The position numbers and the translations under genes are program-made. The notes beneath the pieces were generated by a model that had not been told where the DNA came from, ran no database searches, and was given only the letters and a program-made list of their open reading frames with translations. A stretch of DNA of 64,000 nucleotides from Neptunomonas phycophila (GTDB taxonomy: Bacteria; Pseudomonadota; Gammaproteobacteria; Pseudomonadales; Balneatricaceae), in the NCBI RefSeq assembly GCF_001922575.1, contig NZ_MRCI01000001.1, positions 2,852,001 to 2,916,000 of the forward strand, given 5' to 3'. Each line of letters opens with the position of its first letter. Within the stretch, counting starts at the first letter, position 1. Positions 26,764 to 36,596 of this stretch are shown in pieces.

Positions 26764-27732
26764 ATGGTTAAACGACTGATCGCTACTGTATTCGCAGGCC
26801 TCGCACTGGCTTCCTCGGCTATGGCCGAACCTCTCAAGATTGGCTACAGCGACTGGCCTGGCTGGGTCACTTGGGAAATCGCAATTGAAAAAAATATGTT
26901 TGAAGAGGTGGGGGTCGACGTCGAATTCGAATGGTTCGACTACGTCGCCAGCATGGATGCTTTTGCGGCAGGTCAGCTTGACGCCGTAACTATGACGAAT
27001 GGTGATGCATTAGTCACTGGCGCTACCGGTGCGCAAAACGTGATGATTTTGATCAACGATTACTCCAACGGTAACGACATGATTGTAGCGGCGCCGGGGA
27101 TCTCATCGATTAAAGAACTAAAAGGTAAAAAGGTAGGAGTGGAAATTGGCTTTGTAGGGCACCTACTGTTACTGAATGCTTTAGAAAAGAACGGTATGAC
27201 AGAAAAAGATGTTGAGCTGGTCAACGTTCCTACGAACGAAACCCCTCAAGTGCTGGCTTCTAGCCAAGTGGATGCGATTGTTGCTTGGCAGCCAAATTCA
27301 GGACAAGCACTCACCTTAGTTCCAGGATCAACCCGTATCTACTCATCTAAAGATGAGCCGGGGTTAATTTACGATGTGCTAGCAGTTACGCCTTCCAGCT
27401 TGGCTCAACACCAAGAAGAATGGGCCAAAGTCATTAAAGCGTGGGATATGGCTGTTGCTTACCTAAATGATGAGAGCACGCGTGATGAAGCCATATCAAT
27501 TATGGCAGCACGTGTAGGACTATCTCCCGATGAATACAAAGGCTTTATCGATGGTACTAAGATCATGAGCACCAAAGAAGCGATGGCCTTTGCTGAAAAA
27601 GCGGACGGTTTCACATCAATCTACGGCTCAAGCAAAATCGCTGACGATTTTAACGTCGCCAATGATGTGTACAAAGACGCCCAACCGATTGATTCGTACA
27701 TTGATATGTCTTTGATGAAAGCGGCTAACTAA
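26764..27732 (+). CDS. ABC transporter substrate-binding protein, NMT1/SsuA/TauA-like
   Basis: From the ATG at 26764 (GGAG upstream), 322 residues. A signal peptide (cleavage after SSAMA, residue 21) precedes a type II binding fold: [36 protein letters not shown], then a [20 protein letters not shown] lobe. The relatives bind nitrate, sulfonates, taurine or pyrimidine precursors. Genomic context (amidohydrolase, amine ligase) suggests a nitrogenous ligand. A strong hairpin follows at 27755-27788. Confidence 0.88.
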   Translation: MVKRLIATVFAGLALASSAMAEPLKIGYSDWPGWVTWEIAIEKNMFEEVGVDVEFEWFDYVASMDAFAAGQLDAVTMTNGDALVTGATGAQNVMILINDYSNGNDMIVAAPGISSIKELKGKKVGVEIGFVGHLLLLNALEKNGMTEKDVELVNVPTNETPQVLASSQVDAIVAWQPNSGQALTLVPGSTRIYSSKDEPGLIYDVLAVTPSSLAQHQEEWAKVIKAWDMAVAYLNDESTRDEAISIMAARVGLSPDEYKGFIDGTKIMSTKEAMAFAEKADGFTSIYGSSKIADDFNVANDVYKDAQPIDSYIDMSLMKAAN

Positions 27733-27754
27733 CCTTTGCCGATTAGTTGCCTAG

Positions 27755-27788
27755 GGTTAGGTAGCCGATAAGTCTTTGCTACCTAACC
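27755..27788 (+). other. Intercistronic hairpin after binding-protein gene
   Basis: Perfect 11-base stem GGTTAGGTAGC / GCTACCTAACC with a 12-base loop and no U-run. It probably protects the binding-protein mRNA from 3' decay and gives it excess over the permease. Confidence 0.7.
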
Positions 27789-27858
27789 GACAAACACGCA
27801 TGCATGTAACACCCCATTTGATGTTAGTTGAATCCGAAATTTGGCTCAGGAATGACTC

Positions 27859-28806
27859 ATGTCGCTTTTTACCGTAAATAAACAATTGCCGCCGCGTTCA
27901 CGCTCTACAGTGGCCTTGTTCAGCTTTTTGCTTCCCATCTTGCTTTGGTGTGCAGTCAGTTATTTACCTTTTTTCTGGCATCCTCAAACCGAAATTACAG
28001 AGCCGGGATCAGTGTCTTATTTTCGAGCCGATATGCTCGTTGATAATGCCGTATTTGAAACAGAAACAGCCAAAGCGACACAAGCCGGCACCGCGCTGCC
28101 TCAAGGAATACCGGCTAACCCTGTGTATTTACCAGCACCGCATGAAGTCGCAACAGCGTTTTATACGGCCTTCACAACAGAACCTCAGCGACGCAGTGAA
28201 GAATGGTTACATGAAAGCCTTTGGAGCAGTATTCAGGTCATCTTCTGGGGCTTTGTACTCTCATCCATTATCGGTATTCCGCTGGGAGTATTAGCTGGCA
28301 CCTACGATTTCTTCTCGCGGTTATTTGAGCCTTTTATAGAATTTTTTCGCTACTTACCTGCCCCTGCTTTCGGAGCATTAGCGGTCGCTATTTTGGGTAT
28401 TTACCAAGCACCTAAGATTGCGATTATTTTCATCGGCACCTTTTTTCAGCAAGTGCTCATTGTAGCCAATACCACGCGAAAGCTTGACGCCTCACTGCTA
28501 GAGGCAGGCCAAACCTTAGGGGCGAGCAACCGTTCTATGCTCTTTAGAATAGTTATTCCCGGCATTTTACCCGACCTTTACAAGGATACCCGCATTCTTC
28601 TGGGCTGGGCATGGACGTATTTAATCGTGGCCGAACTCATTGGTACAAGCTCTGGTATTACGTGGTTTATCACCCAGCAAGCCCGATATAAAAACTTCGA
28701 TAACGTATTTGCCGCCATTATTATGATTGGCATCCTCGGCCTGACTATTGATTTGCTCTTGGCATGGATTGGTCGCCGCTTGTTCCGCTGGCAAAAAACA
28801 CAATAG
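27859..28806 (+). CDS. ABC transporter permease, SsuC/TauC type
   Basis: 315 residues. The first helix is at about residues 18-38. A long periplasmic stretch (about 40-125) rich in polar residues is unusual for the family. Five helices follow with the EAA loop TLGASNRSMLFRIVIPGILPDLYKDTRI. The inner-membrane channel of the importer. Confidence 0.9.
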   Translation: MSLFTVNKQLPPRSRSTVALFSFLLPILLWCAVSYLPFFWHPQTEITEPGSVSYFRADMLVDNAVFETETAKATQAGTALPQGIPANPVYLPAPHEVATAFYTAFTTEPQRRSEEWLHESLWSSIQVIFWGFVLSSIIGIPLGVLAGTYDFFSRLFEPFIEFFRYLPAPAFGALAVAILGIYQAPKIAIIFIGTFFQQVLIVANTTRKLDASLLEAGQTLGASNRSMLFRIVIPGILPDLYKDTRILLGWAWTYLIVAELIGTSSGITWFITQQARYKNFDNVFAAIIMIGILGLTIDLLLAWIGRRLFRWQKTQ

Positions 28807-28818
28807 GAGCCGAACAAC

Positions 28819-29727
28819 ATGTCTGATCTACAATTGCCTAGCTACCAACAACAGAGCGATACCGTTAAAGACCGTTTTGATCGCTTAAAGCAGCGCCCTG
28901 TGACCATGGAAGTCAAAGGACTGACTAAAGAGTTCTCAACGCGCAATGGTAAGGTGACGGCGCTAAAAGATATTAATCTGCGCATCCACAAACGTGAGTT
29001 TGTTTGCGTCATAGGTCCATCCGGTTGCGGAAAATCAACACTCATTCGGATTTTAGCAGGCTTAGAGACAGCCACTTCCGGTCAGGTTTTGCTGGACGGT
29101 AAAGAGGTAACAAAGCCCGGTCCCGAACGCGGCATGGTATTTCAGGGATATACCTTGTTTCCATGGCTAACCGTTAAAGAAAACATCATGTTCGGTTTAA
29201 TAGAAAGCGGCCAAGATAAAGGAAGCGCTGAGGCTGATGCACGCCAATGGGCCGACTTAATTGGTTTATCGAAGTTTGAAAACCATTACCCGAATCAGCT
29301 TTCCGGCGGCATGAAACAACGCGTCGCTATCGCACGGGCACTTGCCAACCAACCTAAAATTTTACTGATGGATGAACCTTTTGGCGCTTTGGATGCGCAA
29401 ACACGCGCCAAAATGCAGGCCTATTTAATGGAAATCTGGAAGAACATTGATATCACGGTGTTCTTCATCACCCACGATTTAGACGAAGCGGTTTATCTAG
29501 CCGACCGTATTTTGGTGCTCAAAGCGAACCCGGGCGAAATTGAAGAGTTAATCGAAGTCCCCGTACCGCAGCCTCGAAATCCCAATCAATTTTTATCGCC
29601 CGAGTTTTTAGCAACCAAGCAACACATCGAGCACCTTATCCACCCGCCAACGAAAAACGATGATGAAGACCATATGAACCTAGTGCGTATGGTCAACGTG
29701 AAATCTGATGTCGGGAGCGTATTCTGA
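28819..29727 (+). CDS. ABC transporter ATPase, SsuB/TauB type
   Basis: 302 residues. Walker [11 protein letters not shown]-loop [10 protein letters not shown], signature [15 protein letters not shown], Walker [13 protein letters not shown], and the H-loop histidine in [17 protein letters not shown] 40-residue N-terminal extension precedes the cassette. Overlaps the amidohydrolase gene as ATGA, so energy supply and catabolism are coupled. Confidence 0.94.
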   Translation: MSDLQLPSYQQQSDTVKDRFDRLKQRPVTMEVKGLTKEFSTRNGKVTALKDINLRIHKREFVCVIGPSGCGKSTLIRILAGLETATSGQVLLDGKEVTKPGPERGMVFQGYTLFPWLTVKENIMFGLIESGQDKGSAEADARQWADLIGLSKFENHYPNQLSGGMKQRVAIARALANQPKILLMDEPFGALDAQTRAKMQAYLMEIWKNIDITVFFITHDLDEAVYLADRILVLKANPGEIEELIEVPVPQPRNPNQFLSPEFLATKQHIEHLIHPPTKNDDEDHMNLVRMVNVKSDVGSVF

Positions 29728-30500
29728 TGTATAACTTGCACCAAATGACTTGGGAAGAGGTCGCCAATGCTGTTCAGTCTGGCATCGACACCGCCGTGCT
29801 CCCCATTGGAGCAACCGAGCAACATGGCCCTCATATGGGTTGCGGGATGGATACCTCCATTGCTCATACCTTGTGCAGTGATGCCGCCGCTCAGTCGCCG
29901 ATCATTTTGCTACCAACATTGCCGTACGGTTGCTCCATTGGTCACTCGAAACGTTGGCCGGGCACCATGGCACTTAGCCCTAAGACCTTAATTGATGTGT
30001 TATGCGATTTAGGAGACTGGGTACAGTCAGCGGGTATTCGCCGCCTAATTTTTGTTAATGGCCATGTTACTAATGAAGCGCCATTACGTTGTGCTCTCGA
30101 AATGCTACGCGCAAAGCATGATGGCTTTATGGTGGCCATCGTTCATACCGCTAGAGTGTCAGAACGCGTTCAAAAGGCGCATTTTAATGATGCCGAAGAT
30201 TGGCACGCCAATGATGCAGAAACGGCGCTCATGATGGCTCTGCACCCTGACATGGTCAGAGACGACAAACTAGCTGCAGCGGATGATCCAGACCGCACCG
30301 ACGGTTGTATCTTTAGCCATCCAGTCAATCGCACTAGCACCAATGGTGTGACAGGTCAGCCATCCGCCGCCACTAAAGCGAAAGGCGCCCAGCTATACGA
30401 ATGGATGCTGGCCGATTTAACCGAGCTGCTGCTCACCGCAGCAAAAGAAGAAGCGCCCCTTAACCAAAGTTACCACCAGAGCGTGCTATCTGGTGAGTAA
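29727..30500 (+). CDS. Creatininase-family amidohydrolase
   Basis: 257 residues. Metal-ligand motifs are LPIGATEQHGPHMGCGMDTSIA (Glu, His, Asp), FVNGHVTNEAPLR (His) and DWHANDAETALMM (Glu). The family hydrolyses cyclic or linear amides such as creatinine and formamidopyrimidines, or acts on peptides (MftE). Position between an importer and an amine ligase suggests hydrolysis of the imported compound with release of ammonium or an amine. Actual substrate unknown. Confidence 0.87.
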   Translation: MYNLHQMTWEEVANAVQSGIDTAVLPIGATEQHGPHMGCGMDTSIAHTLCSDAAAQSPIILLPTLPYGCSIGHSKRWPGTMALSPKTLIDVLCDLGDWVQSAGIRRLIFVNGHVTNEAPLRCALEMLRAKHDGFMVAIVHTARVSERVQKAHFNDAEDWHANDAETALMMALHPDMVRDDKLAAADDPDRTDGCIFSHPVNRTSTNGVTGQPSAATKAKGAQLYEWMLADLTELLLTAAKEEAPLNQSYHQSVLSGE

Positions 30501-30680
30501 GCCCATCAGGGCTACCTTAAAAAAAGCACGACATAACGGCTAGATAATAATCTATCCCAACCTTCCCGGCGAAAATATGGGCAGCGCCTGTGTAACCCAG
30601 ACAGGCTCTGCTTGATGATTTTTCGGCTAGCCGCCCTAACGGCTCAGCCGGGTCACTATCATTGAGAAATAGGTATTAAC

Positions 30681-32051
30681 ATGATTGAGACCAAAACAGA
30701 CGCAGAAATCACAGCTATCCAATCCAACCTTGGCGATAAAGGTGTTAAGTATTGTATGGGGACCTATGTGGATATCCACGGCATTCCCAAAGGCAAGATT
30801 GTGCCCATCAACCACCTTCACCACATGGCACACGGATCAGAGCTGTACACAGGTTATGCGTTAGATGGCCTTGGCCAGGCACCCAATGACGATGAAATTG
30901 CATCGGTTCCTGACCTAGACCATATCATCCAACTGCCTTGGCAGCCTGAAATCGCTTGGATGCCTGCCGACAACACCTTATATGGCAAGCCATACGAATT
31001 AAACACACGCGTTTTATTAAAAAAAGTGCTTAAACAAGCCCAAGAAATGGGCTTTGGCATGAACCTTGGTATTGAAGCCGAAGTATTCTTACTCAAAAAA
31101 AATGAAGACGGTAGCCTTGTAGCGCCTGATCCAGACGACAAGCTTAAAAAACCCTGTTACGACACCCGTGCTTTCCTCAGCAACTTCAACTGGGTCGATC
31201 GCATGGCGACCAGCATCAATGATTTAGGGTGGGGCTTATACTCTTTTGACCATGAAGACGCTAACGGGCAGTTTGAGTTTGATTTTGACTATGCGGATGC
31301 CCTCACAACATGCGACCGCTTCACTTTCCTTAAATTAATGGCCAAAGAATACGCCAAGCAGGAAGGTCTGCTGGCTACCTTTATGCCAAAACCATTTGCA
31401 GATAAAACAGGCAACGGTGCGCATTTTAACATGTCGCTTTACGACCTAGACACCGGCAGTAATCTGTTTCAATGCACTAAAGAGGAAGATCCAAACGGTT
31501 TAGGCTTAACCCAACTGGGTTACCAGTTCATCGGCGGTATTCTCAAGCACGGACCGGCGCTGTGTGCTGTCTTCGCCCCAACCGTTAACTCCTATAAACG
31601 TCTCGTGCGCCAAGGTGATATGCCCTACTTTACGTGGGCACCTGTGTTTAACTCATTTGGTTCTAATAACCGCACCAACTCCGTTCGTGTGCCCATGGGC
31701 GGTGGCCGCTGCGAATCTCGGAATGCCGACGGCGCTGTTAATCCTTACTTAGCTGCAGCTTTAGCCCTAGCCGCCGGTCTTGAGGGCATTCGCGAGGGGA
31801 TAGAGCCAGGCAAACCTCAAGAGCGTAACCTCTATGACCTCACAGAGTCTGAACGCAAAGAGTTGGGCATCGATTTCTTACCGCGAACACTCCAAGAAGC
31901 CATTCAAGTGTTTGATGCCGACCCTTTTGTAGAGCAAGTCCTCGGTAAAGAGCTCAAAGATGAATTTATTAAAGTTAAACAAGCCGAATGGAATGAGTAT
32001 CACCTCAATGTAAGCCAATGGGAGCTTGAGCGTTACACTCACTTGTTCTAA
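30681..32051 (+). CDS. glnT: Type III glutamine synthetase / glutamate-amine ligase
   Basis: Complete 456-residue GlnT-type ligase. The N-terminal beta-grasp ([25 protein letters not shown]) is followed by the catalytic domain: GIEAEVFLL (metal Glu), [30 protein letters not shown] and [10 protein letters not shown]. It makes glutamine or a gamma-glutamyl amide such as gamma-glutamylmethylamide from glutamate, ATP and an amine; sequence alone does not separate these. Preceded by a 180-base gap with small hairpins, so it may also have its own promoter. Paralogue of the partial gene at the left edge. Confidence 0.9.
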   Translation: MIETKTDAEITAIQSNLGDKGVKYCMGTYVDIHGIPKGKIVPINHLHHMAHGSELYTGYALDGLGQAPNDDEIASVPDLDHIIQLPWQPEIAWMPADNTLYGKPYELNTRVLLKKVLKQAQEMGFGMNLGIEAEVFLLKKNEDGSLVAPDPDDKLKKPCYDTRAFLSNFNWVDRMATSINDLGWGLYSFDHEDANGQFEFDFDYADALTTCDRFTFLKLMAKEYAKQEGLLATFMPKPFADKTGNGAHFNMSLYDLDTGSNLFQCTKEEDPNGLGLTQLGYQFIGGILKHGPALCAVFAPTVNSYKRLVRQGDMPYFTWAPVFNSFGSNNRTNSVRVPMGGGRCESRNADGAVNPYLAAALALAAGLEGIREGIEPGKPQERNLYDLTESERKELGIDFLPRTLQEAIQVFDADPFVEQVLGKELKDEFIKVKQAEWNEYHLNVSQWELERYTHLF

Positions 32052-32085
32052 AAACGCCCACAGGCAATCATAAAAAAGAACTAAT

Positions 32086-32109
32086 GGGCGCCTCAAGAGA
32101 CGGGCGCCC
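32086..32109 (+). terminator. Hairpin after glnT
   Basis: Stem GGGCGCC / GGCGCCC with a 10-base loop; no U-run follows, so it is only a weak or Rho-assisted stop before the NikR-like gene. Confidence 0.5.
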
Positions 32110-32206
32110 TCACTCAGAACAACCTACATAAAAGTGCTATAGTGGCACCCATTTAACCCATAATATCCAGCGAGATTGAGTCTAGGACAAGCCTAAAGGA
32201 CGTAAA

Positions 32207-32659
32207 ATGAGCAAAGAAAAACTCAGTCGAATCAGCATCTCACTCCCTGAAAGCTTACTAGACGGCCTAGACCAAATGGTTAACGAGCGCGGGTTTGAAA
32301 GCCGCTCGCAAGCAATTTGCGACATGATCAATTTACAGCTGAATGATCATCGTGCCAAACAAGGCCACGAAGTTATGACGGGCACCGTTAACCTTGTTTA
32401 TAACCATTCAACACCGGGGTTACAGAAAAAGCTGCATGATTTGCAGTTTGAGTTTATTGATGAAGTCATCTCCAGCCTTAACGTCAACCTGACTCATACC
32501 AACACGCTATCAATTATTCTGGTTCAAGGGCCTGCCGATAAGCTCAACATGATCGCTGATAAAATGATTACGCTGCGCGGTGTTGTATACGGCCGGTTAC
32601 TGATCAACTCCTACATTATTCCGCCCATTCATCCATTACCGTCGTCAAAGGGCGATTAG
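32207..32659 (+). CDS. NikR-like ribbon-helix-helix regulator lacking the nickel ligands
   Basis: 150 residues. The N-terminal ribbon-helix-helix (LSRISISLPESLLDGLDQMVNERGFESRSQAICDMI) and C-terminal ACT-like domain align along their length with NikR of E. coli. The four high-affinity nickel ligands (H76, H87, H89, C95 in E. coli) fall on F81, N92, N94 and T100 here, so nickel cannot be bound in the usual square-planar site. It probably senses another small molecule through the ACT-like domain and controls the preceding glnT/ABC operon. The start has AAGGA upstream. Confidence 0.85.
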   Translation: MSKEKLSRISISLPESLLDGLDQMVNERGFESRSQAICDMINLQLNDHRAKQGHEVMTGTVNLVYNHSTPGLQKKLHDLQFEFIDEVISSLNVNLTHTNTLSIILVQGPADKLNMIADKMITLRGVVYGRLLINSYIIPPIHPLPSSKGD

Positions 32660-32663
32660 AAGT

Positions 32664-33605
32664 CTAAGCCTCAACGGCTCGGGTATAACGATCAAGCGTA
32701 GGGCTCTCGCCAGCGCGCCATTGACGGATACTTGGGTTGTTAACCGGCGTTGAGCGACAATACTCGTACGAAGCCTCTAGACAGTCTATCCGCCACACCC
32801 GTTCGACCTCGCGCCCTTCGTAGTGTAAACGCTGTATCAACTTTCTTTCTGATTGAGCATAAGTAAAACCGTCAAACGCTAAAAAGTCCCCTACGCGATT
32901 ACTATCGAGCGAGTGCTCAACACAATAACGTCCATCAGCCGCTTGTTTAGCGATTACGGTTTGAAAATTTAATAAGGCTTCAACATGATCAGGCTGCGCA
33001 GTCACAACCTCCTTTAAGCGACGACCGTTAGCAATCCACTCCGTTTCCAGAGTCGTGTGGGTGCGCCCAAGTACCATTCCCGCATACTCACCATTAATGA
33101 TGAGCGCCCCTTGCCGGGCACTCACAACCCCTGTTGCCACATCCATTTCAGATTCCAGCTCTAAGCCGATAAGGAGCCCCTTACTGCTCTCGTTGAGCAA
33201 ACGCCAATCCTCAACATATGCACCACTTGGCGCAAACTCCACCATACAATTACCCACCCGCCGAAGCTGAGCGGGCTCAGGCCAACGGTTATGCAGCTGA
33301 TAGCTCGCTCCGTTACACCAGCTCAATAAGTTATTTTCCCAGCAGGTATGGGCATACCACCCTTCCAAATCCGACATGGCGCGTATCGCATCGCTATGGT
33401 CGGTTAGCGCGGGTTGATCACGTGGAAGAGGTAAACGCAAATCGATAGTCAAACCACGGCTTTGCAACCAAAAGACACGTGTGTCTGTATCGGTTAGGCC
33501 ATCAGCAAAACTAATACTACGACGGCAAAACGCACCTAGCATCCACTCGGGTACGCTGTAAGGGGCTGTGGATAAGTGTGTTTTTGCTATTTCCAATAGC
33601 GTCAT
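32664..33605 (-). CDS. Uncharacterised beta-rich protein paired with an IPNS-like oxygenase
   Basis: 313 residues, no signal peptide or membrane helix. Predicted to be mostly beta strands. Visible landmarks are a CRRSISFADGLTDTDTRVFWLQSRGLTIDLRLPLPRDQP segment near the N-terminus, a GWYAHTCWENNLLSW block and an RLHYEGREVERVWRIDC strand near the C-terminus. The pattern recalls lipocalin-like or allene-oxide-cyclase-like barrels, but I do not recognise the family. It starts three bases after the stop of the oxygenase gene, so the two proteins are very likely made together. Confidence 0.7.
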   Translation of the reverse strand: MTLLEIAKTHLSTAPYSVPEWMLGAFCRRSISFADGLTDTDTRVFWLQSRGLTIDLRLPLPRDQPALTDHSDAIRAMSDLEGWYAHTCWENNLLSWCNGASYQLHNRWPEPAQLRRVGNCMVEFAPSGAYVEDWRLLNESSKGLLIGLELESEMDVATGVVSARQGALIINGEYAGMVLGRTHTTLETEWIANGRRLKEVVTAQPDHVEALLNFQTVIAKQAADGRYCVEHSLDSNRVGDFLAFDGFTYAQSERKLIQRLHYEGREVERVWRIDCLEASYEYCRSTPVNNPSIRQWRAGESPTLDRYTRAVEA

Positions 33606-33608
33606 TAA

Positions 33609-34688
33609 TTAGGCTCCCGACTGACTAGACTTATCAATTACGGCTTTAAACTGACCAAATGACGCTACCGCCTTAGCTGACTTAGGCAAACTCACCTCAC
33701 CGGCTTTAAAACGCTTCTGTAAATACCTAAAGGTTTGAATTGTTTGAGCGTATAAATGATCACCACAGACTAATGCGCTGTATTTGTTAGGGTCTTCCCC
33801 TTCCATCACAGGCAAAATAGGCTCGATGCAGGTGTCATAATCTAAGCTACAAAATAAAGGAAAAGAGTAACGTTCCTCTTTAACCTTGCGCACGCGATGC
33901 GAGGTTGCAATGAAACGGCCATTCGACAGCACTTCTAACATATCACCGATATTAACAACAAAGCAGTCAGGCCTATAAGGCACATCTATCCACTCTCCAG
34001 CACCATTCAACACTTGCAGTCCATCGGCGGTGGGCAACAACAAGGTAAAGCATTCGTAGTCAGTATGGGCACCAATTCCTTCTCGATCTTGTGCGCTTGG
34101 GTCATAGGGGTAATGCACTAAGCGTAATTGGCTTGGCGGTCGTATCGCCTGTTTTACAAAGGTCTCCTCTGGTAACCCTAACGCGAGTGCAAAACCACGA
34201 AATAGCACCTTCCCTAGCGACAACGCATCCTGATAATACGCGGTCACGTTTGCTTGAAAGTTTTCAACGTTTGGCCATTGATTCGTGCCTAACATTGGCC
34301 TTTTATAATCAGCATTATCAAGCTCAAAGCCTATATCATAGGACTCTTTGTGATCCGCTTTATGAACCGACTGGCTAGCACTATAGAACTGCTCCTCGCC
34401 TTCTGGGACGTAGCCGCTATGATTGGTGGATAAGCCAATATAGGACTGCATTTTACTCGCTAACGGTTGGCTAAAAAAATGCTTAGCAGCCGCCTTTAAA
34501 TTATCAACCCGAGTAGCAGAAATACGATGCCCCGTAATATAAAAAAAGCCTACCTCACGGGAAGCATGGGCGAGCACCTTAGCCACCTGCTTGCGGTCGT
34601 TTACATGCTCCGAAAAAAGATCGGCAATATCAATAACAGGGATTTTTTGAAAAGCACTATGCTGGGGCGTGGTGCGGATGCGTGTCAT
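33609..34688 (-). CDS. Isopenicillin N synthase-like Fe(II)/2-oxoglutarate oxygenase
   Basis: 359 residues. DIOX_N-type start (IPVIDIADLF), then a double-stranded beta-helix with H208 and D210 in GAHTDYECFTLL, H264 in ATSHRV and the R-x-S pair R273/S275 for 2-oxoglutarate. The family includes IPNS, ethylene-forming enzyme and plant-like hydroxylases. Divergent from the betaine-linked dipeptidase gene, with 317 bases between. Substrate unknown. Confidence 0.87.
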   Translation of the reverse strand: MTRIRTTPQHSAFQKIPVIDIADLFSEHVNDRKQVAKVLAHASREVGFFYITGHRISATRVDNLKAAAKHFFSQPLASKMQSYIGLSTNHSGYVPEGEEQFYSASQSVHKADHKESYDIGFELDNADYKRPMLGTNQWPNVENFQANVTAYYQDALSLGKVLFRGFALALGLPEETFVKQAIRPPSQLRLVHYPYDPSAQDREGIGAHTDYECFTLLLPTADGLQVLNGAGEWIDVPYRPDCFVVNIGDMLEVLSNGRFIATSHRVRKVKEERYSFPLFCSLDYDTCIEPILPVMEGEDPNKYSALVCGDHLYAQTIQTFRYLQKRFKAGEVSLPKSAKAVASFGQFKAVIDKSSQSGA

Positions 34689-34908
34689 GGTAATTTCCCA
34701 AAGCTAAATGAAAATACCTGGCCGTCCAGAATGCTACTACAACCGATGCATCGACAATAAAGCAGCGTTTACCTTCGAAGCTCGGGGGCGGGTCGTCCCG
34801 ACTCATTTAAGACTACAAATCATACACCGCATTATCAAGCTCAAAACGGCTATACCCATGCACTAAATACTAGCGAAGTGGCTCCATGTCTGTTCCAGAC
34901 CCACCGCA

Positions 34909-34927
34909 TGCCGTTTTTAGAACACTC
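34909..34927 (+). promoter_or_regulatory. 19-base motif shared with the dgcA promoter
   Basis: TGCCGTTTTTAGAACACTC occurs here, about 80 bases before the dipeptidase start, and again exactly at 37951-37969 upstream of dgcA. Both genes belong to the GbdR regulon in Pseudomonas, so this is a candidate GbdR site. Confidence 0.55.
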
Positions 34928-35005
34928 ATGCATGACGGCCCGCCCTATGCTTGATGGTAATTGGCGCTTTATACAGCAGCCCTAATCTCAGCATAGGACA
35001 AGGTG

Positions 35006-35986
35006 ATGAACGCATTAGAGTTACACAACGATGCCATCGTGATGGATGGTTTAGTCATTGCGAAGTGGGATCGTGACCTCTTTGAGGATATGCGTATAGG
35101 TGGACTAACAGCGGCTAACTGTACTGTTTCGGTATGGGAAGGGTTCCAAAATACAGTGAATAACATCGTAGAGATGAACCAGCTGATCGAAGCCAACAAT
35201 GACCTTGTCATAAAAGTAAAATCCACGGCTGATATTCGTCACGCCAAGGCGCTCAATAAAACCGGGATATTAATGGGCTTCCAAAATGCCCACGCTTTTG
35301 AAGATCAAATTGGCTACGTTCAGGTGTTTAAAGACTTGGGCGTAGGTGTTGTGCAAATGTGTTACAACACTCAAAACTTAATCGGTACCGGTTGCTACGA
35401 GCGTGACGGAGGGCTATCAGGTTTTGGTCATGAGATCGTAGCCGAAATGAACCGTGTAGGTGTGATGTGCGACTTATCGCATGTCGGCTCTAAAACCTCG
35501 GAAGAGGTGATCCTTGCGTCTAAAAAGCCCGTTTGTTACTCCCATTGTTTACCCAGCGGCTTAAAAGACCACCCACGAAATAAATCCGATGAGGAGCTTA
35601 AATTTATTGCCGATCACGGCGGCTTTGTGGGCGTCACCATGTTTGCGCCCTTCTTAAAAAAAGGGATCGAGTCCACTGTCGATGACTATGTTGAAGCGAT
35701 CCAATACATCTTCAATATTGTTGGCGAAGACAATATCGGCATCGGCACCGACTTTACACAAGGCCACGGCCAGCCGTTTTTTGAATGGCTAACACACGAC
35801 AAAGGCTATGCTCGTCGGCTCACCAGCTTTGGCAAAATCATAAACCCCGAAGGTATACGTACCTTAGGCGAATTTCCTAACTTAACCGAAGCCTTACTAC
35901 GCAACGGATTTAGCGAAACACAAGTCCGCAAAATCATGGGAGAAAACTGGTTGCGGGTACTCAGTGATGTATGGAATGAAGCATAA
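35006..35986 (+). CDS. Membrane dipeptidase (M19) family protein of the betaine cluster
   Basis: 326 residues from the ATG at 35006 (GTG at 35003 also possible). The M19 metal sites are HNDAIVMDGLV-like at the N-terminus (an altered H-x-D), the Glu region around the central sheet, and CDLSHVGSKTSEEVI and CYSHCLPSGLKDHPRN with paired histidines. The family hydrolyses dipeptides; the homologue beside dgcAB in Pseudomonas (PA5396 in P. aeruginosa) is induced by betaine, and its role is unknown. First gene of a pair with the V4R protein 71 bases downstream. Confidence 0.85.
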   Translation: MNALELHNDAIVMDGLVIAKWDRDLFEDMRIGGLTAANCTVSVWEGFQNTVNNIVEMNQLIEANNDLVIKVKSTADIRHAKALNKTGILMGFQNAHAFEDQIGYVQVFKDLGVGVVQMCYNTQNLIGTGCYERDGGLSGFGHEIVAEMNRVGVMCDLSHVGSKTSEEVILASKKPVCYSHCLPSGLKDHPRNKSDEELKFIADHGGFVGVTMFAPFLKKGIESTVDDYVEAIQYIFNIVGEDNIGIGTDFTQGHGQPFFEWLTHDKGYARRLTSFGKIINPEGIRTLGEFPNLTEALLRNGFSETQVRKIMGENWLRVLSDVWNEA

Positions 35987-36057
35987 AGGTATTTAACTCG
36001 TTTGATGTAAGTGTATACATCAACACCCCTTCGGGGACTATTTTTGGAGATTGAATA

Positions 36058-36588
36058 ATGGGAACTCATGCCCCTGAACTACCGATCAATGTTGATGACG
36101 AAACCGGTGTTTGGACAACCGATGCTTTGCCCATGCTATATGTACCTCGTCATTTTTTTGTGAATAACCATATAGGCATTGAAGACGAGTTGGGCGCCGA
36201 AAAATACGCGGAAATACTCTACAAGGCCGGCTATAAATCGGCCTATTACTGGTGCGAAAAAGAAGCCGAAGAACACGGCTTATCCGGTGCCGCTGTCTTC
36301 GAACATTACCTTAAGCGACTTTGCCAACGTGGCTGGGGCATTTTCACCATCGAGCATTTAGATGTCGAAAAAGGCGAAGCACGAATCCGCTTAGACCACT
36401 CCTGCTTTGTGTATCAACTCGGCAAGGTAAACCGCAAAGTGGATTACATGTTCACCGGCTGGTTCGCTGGCGCATTAGATCAAGTAGCCGAGAGTTTGGG
36501 GTATCCGGTCCGTACTATCTCTGAACAGACTCAATGCGAAGCCGAAGAAGGCTGTGACTTTGGGGTGTTTGAGGTGAGGCCTATGTAA
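36058..36588 (+). CDS. V4R/DUF5943 protein of the betaine cluster
   Basis: 176 residues with a V4R (4-vinyl reductase-like) small-molecule-binding fold. The C-terminal motif is EQTQCEAEEGCDFGVFEV. Strong GGAG site upstream. Homologous in position and sequence to the protein encoded between the dipeptidase and dgcA in Pseudomonas (PA5397). No enzymatic activity is known. It probably supports demethylation of dimethylglycine or sarcosine, by inference. Confidence 0.8.
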   Translation: MGTHAPELPINVDDETGVWTTDALPMLYVPRHFFVNNHIGIEDELGAEKYAEILYKAGYKSAYYWCEKEAEEHGLSGAAVFEHYLKRLCQRGWGIFTIEHLDVEKGEARIRLDHSCFVYQLGKVNRKVDYMFTGWFAGALDQVAESLGYPVRTISEQTQCEAEEGCDFGVFEVRPM

Positions 36589-36596
36589 CAGAGTAT

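Noticed and set aside
32135-32155. TGGCAC-containing sequence before the NikR-like gene as sigma-54 promoter
   Set aside because: No GC at the required distance.
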